Positions 1 through 12,428 of a DNA stretch of 64,000 bases are shown piece after piece. The notes below the pieces were generated by a model. It saw only the letters and a program-made list of their open reading frames with translations. It made no database searches and had not been told where the DNA came from. Source of the DNA: Trifolium pratense (lineage: Eukaryota; Streptophyta; Magnoliopsida; Fabales; Fabaceae); NCBI RefSeq assembly GCF_020283565.1, contig NC_060063.1, positions 34,992,635-35,056,634 on the forward strand, written 5' to 3'. Each line of letters begins with the position of its first letter. Position 1 is the stretch's first letter. The translations under genes and the position numbers were made by a program.

Positions 1-825
1 ATTCCTTTTATTTTTGTCCTTCCAACAGATGCTATAGATGAGGACCCTTCATTTTCCTCCGCTCTTTTTCAACGCCAAGGAATACTACTAACCTTTAACA
101 AATGCACAGCTAACAACAATTTTGTGGAGTGTTCTTTCACTTTTTTTATTTATATTTTTGTCCCTTAATCAAATTAATTAATCATAGGTTTACTATTTTA
201 TTCCATAATTTTTTTATTTCATTTTGGTCCTTAAGCTATAAACATTATACAATTTGATCCTTTATTTTTTTTTATTTCATTTTGCTCTATTAAGTTTGAA
301 TAATCGACACTTTAATCCTTTAAGTAACTAAATTTTGACAATTTAATCCTTCTAACCATTAAGTTTAAGCCAAAATTGCATTTAAGCCAAAAAAAATCTT
401 TCTAATTTAAACTTTGTGCAAGATATTTTTAGTAATTAGAGTTTGTACTATTATTCATCAAGAGCATTGATATATATGGAGGAGGGAAGAAGAGAAGAGA
501 GAAAGTCACAAAGAATATAATTTTTCTTATTTACTAAGAGTTCACTTTACATGATGCATAAGATCTATTTATTGATAAATATAATGGGTCAATAACATGG
601 ATCAATAATTTATATGGAAACCCACTAATATTCATAATAAAATTATATTTTTTTAAAAATTAAATTTTTTCTTTCTTAAAATTTAAAATGATTAAATTGT
701 TAGTTTTTTTTTTTTTTTTTAACATTTTTATGTTGTAAATGTAATCTATCAATTGTTATAAAATAAATATACTCTCTCAATTCACACCATGGAAAACCAA
801 TATTCTACGCACCACACAGTCTCGT
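1..825. other. AT-rich flank, possible Helitron interior
   Basis: This stretch is AT-rich, with long T runs and several variants of a 'TTTGGTCCTT'/'TTTAATCCTT' phrase at about 220-360. A frame open at about 27-168 follows a CAG that looks like a 3' splice site and encodes roughly 45 residues, but I do not recognise it. If 826-854 is a Helitron 3' end, this may be the interior of that element and the short frame a captured fragment. No gene can be called. Confidence 0.3.
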
Positions 826-854
826 CCTGTGCATCGCACGGGTACACGGACTAG
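826..854 (+). mobile_element. Probable Helitron 3' terminus
   Basis: A 7-bp stem (CCTGTGC at 826-832, GCACGGG at 836-842, one G-T wobble) with a 3-base loop is followed after 8 bases by CTAG at 851-854 and then T. A short GC-rich hairpin just before CTRR, with insertion before T, is the known structure of Helitron 3' ends. The 5' end (TC after A) would lie left of the window, so the element cannot be delimited. No Rep/helicase coding is visible. Confidence 0.55.
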
Positions 855-882
855 TTTTTATGGTGTTAGACTACACTTTATC

Positions 883-909
883 CTCTCAAGTGTAAATTAC
901 ACTTGAGAG
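883..909. repeat. Perfect 13-bp palindrome in MITE-like flank
   Basis: CTCTCAAGTGTAA at 883-895 and its exact reverse complement at 897-909 flank a single A. The following 150 bases repeat phrases such as 'AATTGAGTTTG' and 'AAGTGATTT', which resemble degenerate MITE interiors. No ORF is present between 855 and 1106. Confidence 0.5.
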
Positions 910-1111
910 AATCCATTCCCGTTGCGATTAGAATTGAGTTTGGAAGAATTGAGTTTGACAAAATTGATTTTGGTTAGAAGTGAGTTGAATGTAAAATGAT
1001 TTATGTTTGGATACCTTTACGATAAAAGTGATTTGTATCAGATATGTTGTTTGGATAATTTGGATCAAAATTAATTTTAAAAGTGTAAATTACCAAAAAG
1101 GACTAGCATAT

Positions 1112-2122
1112 TGAAATTCTGGTATTACTAGAAAGATGTTGCCTAAGATGTCCCAACAACTTCTTTATGAATAATGTTGTTATCTATTGTTGGCACATCT
1201 TATATAACATATAAAATACTAACAGAGAATAAATAAAATGCACAAGTAATTGTTAACCCAGTTCAGCTAACTGCCTACTCTGGGGGATACCAATCCAGGA
1301 AGGAAATCCACTAATAGTTCTAGTTACTAAGACCTCCAGCAAACCCTAGGATTTACGTCTTAAACTAAGACCTCCAGCAAACCCCTGGTTTACGCCTTAT
1401 AACCTCGACACTACTCATGCAACTTCTGCCTAGTAACTCCTAGACATGAGATCCCATCTCACTTCCACTCACACAACACAACCTATGTTGTTTAAACAAT
1501 GTTGGGAATGATGTGGCAATAACTTACCAAGACACTACTTCACTTTTGCTTAAAAGCTTCAAGTGAATCACACACGGTAAACTCCGTACTTCAAAGCTTA
1601 GGAGTAACCTTAAAATAATAAACTCACTTCTTAACTCGTGTTATAGAATCCACAAGCAAGAATTACAATCAAATAATAAAAGACTCAACAAAGACTCAAT
1701 ATGTGTAACTAATATTTTTCAATGAGATGCTTAGTCTTGAACTTGGTCTTCGTATATATAGCATAATAGCACGCTCCTCTTGCTTCAGAAAAGATAGGAC
1801 GCTCCTTGTCAATCATAAAAGGTGATCTGATACTTTTTCAATCTTCATTAAGGATATATCAAGACTTTCCAAAAGTGTTTAAAGGACTTTATAAGATAGG
1901 ATAAGTCATCCAGCTATTCCATTAAGTTTGTCTTATCCTTAAAAACTCCTGATCAGATCAAATCTTCAATGTGCGTGCTTATCAGTGGATTTCCATATAT
2001 AGCAGATGCTTCTCATAAATGCGCGAGATTTCCTTTAATAAATATGATGTTGTAACATGTTTTCCAACATCTTGTTAGTATATTTGTTTTAGCAAAATTA
2101 AGCCAATTTCAAATATCCAACA
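1112..2122 (-). repeat. 3' LTR of copia A
   Basis: This LTR is 1011 bp with TG...CA ends (TGAAATTCTGG...CCAACA) and pairs with 52443-53453 without a net length change. A TATA-like stretch on the minus strand lies at 1753-1761. About 430-500 bases downstream of it in the sense direction (1253-1320) is a block shared with copia D's LTR. Confidence 0.93.
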
Positions 2123-2716
2123 ATCTCCCCCTTTGGCAATTTTTGGCTAAAACAATTTCAGACCATTTAATCACCTTTGAGAGATATAAAAAGCGCAATC
2201 CTTCAAATCACCATGATCACACAAAAGAAGGATGTTAGAGCATCTTTAAAAAGATTTCACATAGGTGAAAAACATATAAGTATCAGAGGCGTCAGCAGCG
2301 GATCATCATCAAATAGCCTCGAGCAAAATAGAACATGTGTTAGCAAAGATGTTTTAACATGTTTATCTAGCATGGTATCAGAGCGAGACTTCTAATCATA
2401 TGTTATCAAAGATGTTGTAACATATGGGAGCACAACTTCTAGCACAGGTTCGTCCAATCAGGGCAGCATCCATTCAGCAGCAAACTCCCCATGACTTCAT
2501 CAGCTTGTGCATCATCTCAGGGAAAAAAAAATTTACTCCCCCTAAATACTTGCTTACTGCTACTTCAAACATGTCATAACAAAAGACACAACAACATGTA
2601 GCAGAAACAAACAAATCAAAATGCTAATGCTACTCCCCCTTTTTAGCCACAAAATGTGCCAAAATAGGAAAGTAAAGTATCCAAAGTGCAGAATTAAACA
2701 AAGTACAGACCATGCA
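2123..2716 (-). other. Copia A 3' noncoding region with polypurine tracts
   Basis: The polypurine tract abuts the LTR at 2123-2136 (plus strand ATCTCCCCCTTTGG). Two more CTCCCCCT tracts occur at 2535-2543 and 2632-2640. There is no coding. The region continues across element E at 31487, and 2712-2716 is the left copy of E's ATGCA duplication. A frame at 2177-2395 is open but looks fortuitous. Confidence 0.8.
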
Positions 2717-3506
2717 TGTAACACCCAAACCCATTATTTATATATATTTCTACCTTTAGTAAAATCTTTTTCAAAATACGCAACGGAAAATCACATTTAA
2801 TTTATTGAATATCGGTTCGAGTATTACACTCCTCTATCAAAATAATACTAATGTAATTAATTAGTAAAAATAGTGTTTATACAAATCTTTGAATCAAATA
2901 ATGTATTTATTGATTATACAAAACAACCTAGACAATAGATTTTATATACAATATAAAACCCTTTCCCGTGTCACAATCAGAGCAAAGCTTCACCGACGAC
3001 TCGACATCGAATACCACAAAACCTGTAAATCTGGACCCCCAACGGTCCAGCACATAACACATAAAAGAGAGTTAGATAACATACTCAAAATATACAAGTG
3101 TAAGTAAAGGGTACTTAAACACTTCTTCATAAAACATGCATAATCATACATTGTACATATATATCACTATCATTCATGCATATTCATATATCATGCATAT
3201 ACTTCATTTATCACCTAATCAATCATTCACAAAATACATCAAACATATAGTTTCACGTCGTCTCGGACAATACCAAAACATCAACAAATACATTGTTCAG
3301 ATTATGGTCATGACGGACCCTGCATTGTTCATTTTATAGTCATGACGGACTCTGCTCCTCACATACGGATTAACAATCAACATTTACCAAGTATGTGTCA
3401 AACATCATTTATTATAAAATGCACACATAATCCCTAATGCAATCTAATGCTTCACATTCATGTTATGTCCTCTAGACACCTCTAATGCATGTGGTACCAT
3501 CGTCTT

Positions 3507-3814
3507 TATCAGAGTATTTCACCTCTGATATCCGTCTTTATCAAACAAATATAGTTCGATATCCTTCTTTATTGGACAAGCCAATATCCCTAAATATTCA
3601 TGATGCATGCACTCAAAACTCATGAATATATCCATCAACAATTATGGCATATAGCCCATCAACAATAACGTGGAACACTATCCAACGTCCGTCTTTATTA
3701 AGATAATCAATACCTTAATATCCGTCTTTATCGAATAACATAATTCGATATACTTCTTTATTAGAATAACATACTCTAATATCCTTCTTTATTAAGTTGA
3801 TTAACACCTTAATA
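3507..3814 (-). repeat. Hairpin array in E LTR
   Basis: Eight short inverted repeats lie in series: 3507-3530, 3539-3561, 3570-3586, 3594-3629, 3696-3720, 3729-3750, 3759-3781 and 3790-3814. Most start TAT, end ATA and are followed by TCCTTCTT, TCCGTCTT or TACTTCTT. The stem sequences differ from unit to unit (for example TATCAGAG/CTCTGATA, TATTGG/CCAATA, TATCGAAT/ATTCGATA), while the linker is nearly constant. One unit (3539-3561) has a single mismatch. The array recurs at 9205-9512 in the partner LTR. Confidence 0.85.
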
Positions 3815-4011
3815 TACTTCTTTGACATTTAAACAAACATCATCAACACAATCAACAACAATTATATTCCACACATATAATCAACAACTATCATCACAAT
3901 ACAATTAATCATGGTTATAAACACCTAATTGCATGTTAGGATACCTTAAATCCATGTTACAAGTGCCTAATTGCAGTTAAAACAACTATCAAAAAGTTGC
4001 TGTCACAATGC

Positions 4012-4132
4012 TGTTCGCTAAGCGAAGGCTTAGCGAAGGCTTAGCGAAACTCATCAGAGGATCACCTGCTCATGGCGAGCATGCAGCGAGCTGTTCGCCA
4101 CACGTTCGCTAAGCGAAGGCCTAGCGAACGTC
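4012..4132 (-). repeat. Palindromic cassette of TTCGCTAAGCGAA-type units in E LTR
   Basis: Repeated self-complementary units (TTCGCT-A-AGCGAA and GCTTAGCGAAGG variants) are interspersed with GCGAGC words. The partner LTR (about 9710-9845) has an extra unit. F and B carry unrelated GGCGGAAA-type repeats at the same place in their LTRs. Confidence 0.8.
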
Positions 4133-4895
4133 TCCTGTCAGGACAGTTCAAAACCTGCGTTTTCCACACCAAATCACCCAAAAATCCCATTTTTCATGTT
4201 ATAAACCCCAAATAAGTTTATATTCAAGCATAACAAGCATATCTAAACACAAAAGGACGGTTCATTTCACCGATCTACCATTTTTACTACGAAAAAGTAG
4301 AGATTCAACACTTTTACTCAAAACTCTGAAGAACACAAAGTTCTTGAGTTTAATCCTTTATAAATCTCGTTTTTAACCATTAGATTTGTTCATACATCAT
4401 GATAAGAGCATGTTAAACATGTTATGAACCTTAGAATCGATTTCCATTAAGAAAATCCATTCACAACTAAAACGAAAATGGGGTGGAGGAAGTTCGGGTG
4501 AGGAGAAATCGACATTCTCCCCTTCCTCGAGTCACCCACGAATATGAAATCTACTCTCTTACCTGGATTCGAAGAAAACACGACGAAGCTCTCGAATCCC
4601 TAGCTCTCCCTTTGCCCTAGCTCCTCAAGCTCTCTCTTCTCCTCTCAAGAACACAAAAGAAACATGAGAAATGAATTCTCATCCTCACTATGCCCTTATG
4701 GGCGCCTCCTCACACTCACAAGGCCCATTGGGCCTCAAGCCCAATTGGCTTGGCCCAATAACGCGTTAACTCACTTTACTCGCTTAATAACTAAAGTACT
4801 CGATAAATAACCCTAGTTATTAACTTAATAAAATGCCACGTTAAATAAAATATTTTAACACATAAAAATAATAATATGAAAATTGGGTCGTTACA

Positions 4896-7800
4896 ACTCT
4901 CCCCCACTTAAAAGATTTTCGCCCTCGAAAATTACGCTACTAAAATCACTACGGATAACTCCTGTATCCGACCCTCCAACGAAACGCTCAAAACGCTACA
5001 CATTACCAAGTTTGACAAAATTAGTTTATCCCATCCAACACAATTTTTGTCCATTTATCAACAAGAGATCAAGGACGGCCAGTTCCTCAATTTGTCGATA
5101 GATAGTCAACAATCATGATATCGGCATAAACCATTCTTATCAAACCGCTAAAACGTCAACTTCGCACGAAACATCCACAGACTCACATTCTACGGTACTC
5201 ACAACTCTACCCCAAAACAGGTATAACCAATCGAACTCTCCGAAAGATACTCCCGTGGAATACTTCTACAACTCCATAATTCTCATAAATCTTTGATTCC
5301 CTCATGAATCACTTAACCGTGTTACATCACTTATTCATATTCGAATCTTATTCCAACTTATCACTCGATATTTCAATTCCAACAATCACTTGATGACCAA
5401 CATTCTCAAACTTCATTGACACATGCTAAAAACTACCGTCTCTAGCCGTCAAATTCCTTTTCTCACATTGAGTCGAATCCAATACGACTACTCTGTTCCC
5501 AAGTAATCTCTCAACCAATATTTGCATTCCTTAACGCAAACATTTTCCAATACCACTTCTCCTTAATCCCTTAGCAATTCGCTACTTCAAAATTAGGCTA
5601 CCGCCTAAAATTGGTTCTCCAAACAATCATAACCTCTATCTCGTTGATTCCAAACGACATCTTCAATTCGTCCACAATCCATCTATCCATGTTCCTCATC
5701 ATCTTGTATTGCAACAAGTATACTCTTCTTCGTTTATTCACCCATCGGTTTCTTATTCACCTCCGACCTCTACCAATCATCATCTTTCTATGGATAGCTA
5801 TCTTTAAACTCTCCCTTAGTACATTCGATACCAAAATCAAACTCTTGAATTTAATCTACAAAGCTCCAAATATTCGTCATACAATCTAATCCCATCCATT
5901 AAATTCTAATCAACCTTTGTCTTAGTATTCTTACTCATGACTCCTTGTCTAATCCCAATATGACATCTCTAGAAAATTTCCAAAATTCTCGTCCAAATAC
6001 ATTTTAAGTTATGCACCAAGTCACTACCGTTTCATCATCCATGATGAAACAATTTAAAATCCTTTACTTCATTGTCACCGATTGTGACCATACCACATCA
6101 ACATCCACGATGCATCTAACAAAACTAGTCTCTACCGACTCTTCCATTCCATGAATCCAAATTCCTTAGCAAATACTTACTCACTCTTATCTTTTGGGCA
6201 CTACAAAATGCTCTCTGACACTTACTTTAGGCATAGCCTTCAACTCCTTACTATATGTGCTAAAACACGACATCTACTCACGTGTGCGATAATCCTTTTC
6301 GCAAATTCTCACCTAACACAAGTCACTTCCAACATGACCTCATACTACTCATTCTCAACACGTTCTCCAACGGCGAACTTTCTTATTCTTCATCATTCAA
6401 AATGATACCTCTCATTTAGCTTCATCTCCACTTCTAGGATCTCATTCAACTTCGACACAAATTGCCCGGTCATTATCCAAATCCAATTACCCTTTCTTCG
6501 GCAAGCCTCTCACAAAATCTTTCGAATTGTTATCCTACTTCCATCTTCGAATAAACTCGACTACTCATACAATCCTTACTTCCAACGATTCAACAAACAT
6601 ACCAATCCTATTATGATATTTCTCAATTCCATTCTCATCTACTTTAAAACTTACTTCCCTTCCTTGATTAATTAACACCAACGGTTCACTAATCTTCACA
6701 TCTCTTTTGAAAATTACTTCACACACTAGACTTAGAACTCCAAATTGTTCAACCAATTCAACCTACTACCAAATGCACGACTCACGTAAAACTTCTTACT
6801 CAAGAATCCGCTACAACATCCGATCCACTTGGATGACAACTTACTTCAAAATCATCACCTCTCAAGAATCATAATCACTTCCTCTTCCTCATATTCGACT
6901 CCTTCCGATCAAACAGGTACTTCAACCTTGGTCCACAAAAATGATGCCTTCAAACTTTTAGTGTAAGACACAATCTCCAACCGTTCCGAATACTCTTCAT
7001 CTCACTTAACCAATCTCACTAACGCCCCACGATGAAACACTTGGTCCGACAACTTCTCTTCTAGTAGTTTCTCACAACTTGTTGTTCCCATCCATTCCAC
7101 TTCGAACAACGTCACCACTTCCTGAATATTCCGCTTCAAGAACATCTCTACTCATCCCATCTTCTCACGTTCGAAACATCTCGGAGGGATATAACCTTCT
7201 CCCCCACTTATCTCAAACTCACTCTTACTCTTCCACTAGAACTTCCGGTGCTCACACCTAACGGTTCTATCGTCTCTAAACATATTCTTCCTAAGAAGAA
7301 ACTAGTATCGACATCGTTTACACGCATGTCGCATACGGGGCAAAACCTAACCCACGATACCTAAACACTAACACAAATTCATGCAAGCATTCAAGTAACC
7401 TATACTTCCCTCACTTCTCAAAGTTAGGAAATCAAAACAACACAAGAAAAATGAACATTGCATAGCAATAATTCATACTCACATCTAATCAACTTAGAAC
7501 AAGACATTAACAAAATAAATTTCTTGTCTGGCTCCCTCGCTTAGCAAAAGCTAGCGAGCTCCCGGCGAGACAAGTCAAAAACATTCACAGGATTTAGCAA
7601 GACTTAGCGAGACTCAGCGAGGTTCATTCTTCGCCTAGCGAGCACATCCAAAAATCTGGGTGCTCTGCTACGGTTTTGAACTTACGCTCACTAAACTCTC
7701 GTTTTCTCGACTCACTAATCCACAAAATCCAAAACATCAAGCATATAACATCATTATAGACTTGAAAGCACAATTAGAATCATGCATCAACAATCACGAC

Positions 7801-8414
7801 ATAGAATTATGAGGTCTTCATGTTTGTACTCATAAAACGCATAGCAATTCAAATGCCTAGTAATCATCTAGCACATGTTATAAACAAACATATAACAAAC
7901 ACATACCAGGACACATTAATATCCTACTCTTCTCACCATTTTGAAAATTAATTTTCACTTATTCAAAAGAAAATAACTCTTTATTTTCACCAAAATCTTC
8001 AAGAAATAATATTAGTTTTTAAAATTATTTCAAATCATTACCACATGCAGTTTTATATCATGCCGGATCGTCACATGCAGTTTTATATCATGCCGGGTCG
8101 TCAACAATTAGCAAATAAGCATCAATCAACCAAGTTTAAACTACGCAATGGTTAAACTCTAATCATATACAACTATTATAAACATAGAAGTATAATACTC
8201 ACACAACTACTCACAAAAGAATGGATAATCTAATCCAATTCACATCACTCATAGTTCCTAAACGAACAACATGAATGATTTCACAAAACAAACACGACAA
8301 AATTGTTAGACAAACACGACTGACACACAATACTCACTTGGTCTGACTGCACAGACCTGCTCTGATCGACACATAACCCACACAGTCCGAAGACAACGGG
8401 GCTCTGATACCAAT
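4896..8414 (-). pseudogene. Degenerate pol remnant of element E
   Basis: No long frame survives. Three stretches match F's polyprotein in collinear order. The end next to the 3' LTR (4896-4940) matches F's terminus just outside its LTR. The frame at 6565-6756 encodes residues similar to F's linker between RNase H and integrase (shared LSLVCEV and FKVDENG). About 6870-6945 matches the RNase H region that follows RQRRW in F. A 30-bp unit is duplicated at 8042-8071 and 8072-8101. The rest is AT-rich, with scattered stops in all frames. GCGAGC/CGCTTAGC words like those of the LTR cassette recur near 7530-7640. Confidence 0.7.
8401..8412 (-). other. Primer-binding site of element E
   Basis: The minus strand reads TGGTATCAGAGC, complementary to the 3' end of initiator methionine tRNA. 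It lies two bases from the LTR start at 8415, which fixes this as the 5' LTR side and minus orientation. Confidence 0.9.
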
Positions 8415-10403
8415 TGTAACACCCAAACCCATTATTTATATATATTTCTACCTTTAGTAAAATCTTTTTCAAAATACGCAACGGAAAATCACATTTAATT
8501 TATTGAATATCGGTTCGAGTATTACACTCGTCTATCAAAATAATACTAATGTAATTAATTAGTAAAAATAGTGTTTATACAAATCTTTGAATCAAATAAT
8601 GTATTTATTGATTATACAAAACAACCTAGACAATAGATTTTATATACAATATAAAACCCTTTCCCGTGTCACAATCAGAGCAGAGCTTCACCGACGACTC
8701 GACATCGAATACCACAAAACCTGTAAATCTGGACCCCCAACGGTCCAGCACATAACACATAAAAGAGAGTTAGATAACATACTCAAAATATACAAGTGTA
8801 AGTAAAGGGTACTTAAACACTTCTTCATAAAACATGCATAATCATACATTGTACATATACATCACTATCATTCATGCATATTCATATATCATGCATTTAC
8901 TTCATTTATCACCTAATCAATCATTCACAAAATACATCAAACATATAGTTTCACGTCGTCTCGGACAATACCAAAACATCAACAAATACATTGTTCAGAT
9001 TATGGTCATGACGGACCCTGCGTTGTTCATTTTATAGTCATGACGGACTCTGCTCCTCACATACGGATTAACAATCAACATTTACCAAGTATGTGTCAAA
9101 CATCATTTATTATAAAATGCACACATAATCCCTAATGCAATCTAATGCTTCACATTCATGTTATGTCCTCTAGACACCTCTAATGCATGTGGTACCATCG
9201 TCTTTATCAGAGTATTTCACCTCTGATATCCGTCTTTATCAAACAAATATAGTTCGATATCCTTCTTTATTGGACAAGCCAATATCCCTAAATATTCATG
9301 ATGCATGCACTCAAAACTCATGAATATATCCATCAACAATTATGGCATATAGCCCATCAACAATAACGTGGAACACTATCCAACGTCCGTCTTTATTAAG
9401 ATAATCAATACCTTAATATCCGTCTTTATCGAATAACATAATTCGATATACTTCTTTATTAGAATAACATACTCTAATATCCTTCTTTATTAAGTTGATT
9501 AACACCTTAATATACTTCTTTGACATTTAAACAAACATCATCAACACAATCAACAACAATTATATTCCACACATATAATCAACAACTATCATCACAATAC
9601 AATTAATCATGGTTATAAAAACCTAATTGCATGTTAGGATACCTTAAATCCATGTTACAAGTGCCTAATTGCACTTAAAACAACTATCAAAAAGTTGCTG
9701 TCACAGTGTTGTTCGCTAAGCGAAGGCTTAGCGAAGCTGTTCGCTAAGCGAAGGCTTAGCGAAACTCACCAGAGGATCACCTGCTCATGGCGAGCATGCA
9801 GCGAGCTGTTCGCCACACGTTCGCTAAGCGAAGGCCTAGCGAACGCCTCCTGTCAGGACAGTTCAAAACCTGCGTTTTCCACACCAAATCACCCAAAAAT
9901 CCCATTTTTCATGTTATAAACCCCAAATAAGTTTATATTCAAGCATAACAAGCATATCTAAACACAAAAGGACGGTTCATTTCACCGATCTACCATTTTT
10001 ACTACGAAAAAGTAGAGATTCAACACTTTTACTCAAAACTCTCAAGAACACAAAGTTCTTGAGTTTAATCCTTTATAAATCTCGTTTTTAACCATTAGAT
10101 TCGTTCATACATCATGATAAGAGCATGTTAAACATGTTATGAACCTTAGAATCGATTTCCATTAAGAAAATCCATTCACAACTAAAACGAAAATGGGGTG
10201 GAGGAAGTTCGGGTGAGGAGAAATCGACATTCTCCCCTTCCTCGAGTCACCCACGAATATGAAATCTACTCTCTTACCTGGATTCGAAGAAAACACGACG
10301 AAGCTCTCGAATCCCTAGCTCTCCCTTTGCCCTAGCTCCTCAAGCTCTCTCTTCTCCTATCAAGAACACAAAAGAAACATGAGAAATGAATTCTCATCCT
10401 CAC
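8415..10403 (-). repeat. 5' LTR of element E, first segment
   Basis: This is collinear with 2717-4670 and carries the hairpin array (9205-9512), the palindromic cassette (9710-9845) and the donor-like splice site (intron side from 10277). Copia D interrupts it within the upstream promoter-like part, with CTCAC at 10399-10403 as the duplicated target. It resumes at 31275. Confidence 0.92.
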
Positions 10404-11414
10404 TGAAATTCTGGCACACTAGTGTTAAGATGTTGTACTCAACGCTTCACCACTATAATACACTTTTAATGCGTGAATCAATGATCCAACATCCAACCGC
10501 GCATACACAAGGAATAATAAACTTAACAAACTGAAAGTAAATTAACACAGTAATTTGTTAACCCAGTTCAGCATAAGCCTACTCTGGGGGATACCAATCC
10601 AGGAGTGAATCCACTATGATAGTATTAGTTTGAAGCCCTCAATAAACCTCCCGTTTATGACTTCTCACCTAATCACCACCCGTGCTATATCCTACCTAAG
10701 ACACACCTAGGTATGAGAACCTCCGCTCACCTCCTCTTGACCACAGCCACTGTGATCGTACAATTCTAGATTTAATATGTGAAGACACACTTCATAAAAC
10801 ACTCACACCACTTCCGTGCTTAAAAGCTTTGGAATGATATACACACACTATCTCCTTGCTTAGAAGCTCCAGAGATATTACAATGCACAAACACACAGTT
10901 CCTAGTCTAGTGGGAAATCAACACAAGACTTAGAACACAATAGACACAATACTAAAACCTAAACTCACGCTTTGTAAGACTCTAATCTGGTTTCAGTGAC
11001 TTGAACAATGGTGTCAACATTCTTTAAATAACCTTCACTAGCTCAGGCTAGGTCTTCAATTAGGCTTCAATAGCATAGCTTGATTAATGGTTCCTTCAAG
11101 GAATATTCTTCAATTAAAATGTTTTGTTTCCTTAACTTGAAGATCTGATTAGCAAGCAAAACTTGATCACGAGATCCATTAATAATTATGCGTGACAACG
11201 CTCCTTATCACAAACGAACATTTATTATGGATTCCATATTTAGAACTTAGGCGCGAGATCTCACCATACACAGGCCCGGCCTACTGGATGTGGTATCCAA
11301 TGTTGAAGCATTGTACCGAACATCTTGCTTAAACTGGATGGTGGAAGCATGTAGTTCCACATCAGGAAAGATCACATGTTTTAGCAAAATGATGCCAACC
11401 ATACAACGCCAACA
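10404..11414 (-). repeat. 3' LTR of copia D
   Basis: This LTR is 1011 bp and pairs with 30259-31269. A block at about 10555-10620 (TTAACCCAGTTCAGC ... CTACTCTGGGGGATACC) is shared with copia A's LTR at 1253-1320, although the surrounding sequence is dissimilar. Confidence 0.92.
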
Positions 11415-12428
11415 ATCTCCCCCTTTGGCAATTTTTGGCTAAAACATCCTAAGATAATTTCAACCGTTCTAAAGGGATACACAAGCTACCTTTTCTTCAA
11501 CTCAACGTAGGCACACAGTCAAGAAGTAAAGTAGGACATTTTAACATGCTTGTTTTAATAACCCCTCATATAAAAATAGCACATTTAATATGTATCAAAT
11601 TAGAACTTCAGAGGCATGCAACAGCGGAAGGATAAGTGTAACGACCTGATTTTTAGTAAATCGATATTTTATATATTTGCATATATTTTGGGTTAGTGTT
11701 AAATATTTATTTACGCGACCTATTATTATTTATCGCGAACATAAGTTTGTGAGCGAAACCTTTGTCGTGTTAGTGGGCTTGGGGCGTGTGAGAGCTTAAT
11801 GGGCTTAGGCTATTGGGCTTGGTTCATGACCATTGGAGAGTAGTATAAGTACCAAGTCAAACTAAGGAATAGTATCATAACTTGTTTTTCATGAGAAGTT
11901 AGAGTTTGTGAGCTTGAAGCAAAGCAAGAACCCTAGGAGAGCAAGAAGAAGAACTCGAGCAAGGAGAAGAGATTTAGAGGCCAAGAATCATCATTCAATC
12001 TAAGGTGAGAGTGGTTAAGCATAAGCTTGGGTGATCCAAGAGAGGGGAGGTGTCTAGCCTCCATTCCTAAACTCTCTCATCCAATTTCTTTGGGGTTTGG
12101 GTGAAATTTCTTTATCATAAACATGTCTTTTCATCTTAGTATGCTTAATGAACATCTAGGAGGGAATATGTATATGTTTGATGATGGTTTTGCATGTTTA
12201 TGCAACTTTGCTTATTTTGCAAGAAATTGACATGATTTTGAGTGTTTGATGTATTTGGATGTTTGGAAGGGATGATTAATGTTCCTTGATACCATATATG
12301 CTTGAATTAGCTGTTTATAAGAATTTATAACATGTTTAGATGTATTTTTGAGTGGATTCAAGGTTAAACCGCCTTATTGAAACTCAAGAACAGATATTTT
12401 TCTGGTGTAGTTCGCTAAGCGACCAAGA

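Larger units (their letters stand above)
2717..4895 (-). repeat. 3' LTR of element E
   Basis: This LTR is 2179 bp. In the sense (minus) direction it holds, in order: a cluster of TGGGCY motifs (4759-4722), a 5' splice-site-like CCAG/GTAAGAG whose intron side starts at 4562, a GC-rich palindromic cassette (4132-4012), the hairpin array (3814-3507), a CTAAC branch-like motif near 3068-3074, and a CAG/G acceptor-like site at 3023. The polypurine tract AAGTGGGGGAGAGT lies just outside, at 4896-4909. Confidence 0.92.

Noticed and set aside
2889..3339. Small frames repeated at 8587-9037, suggesting a duplicated gene
   Set aside because: They are LTR copies of element E, and the repetition is the LTR pair, not gene duplication.
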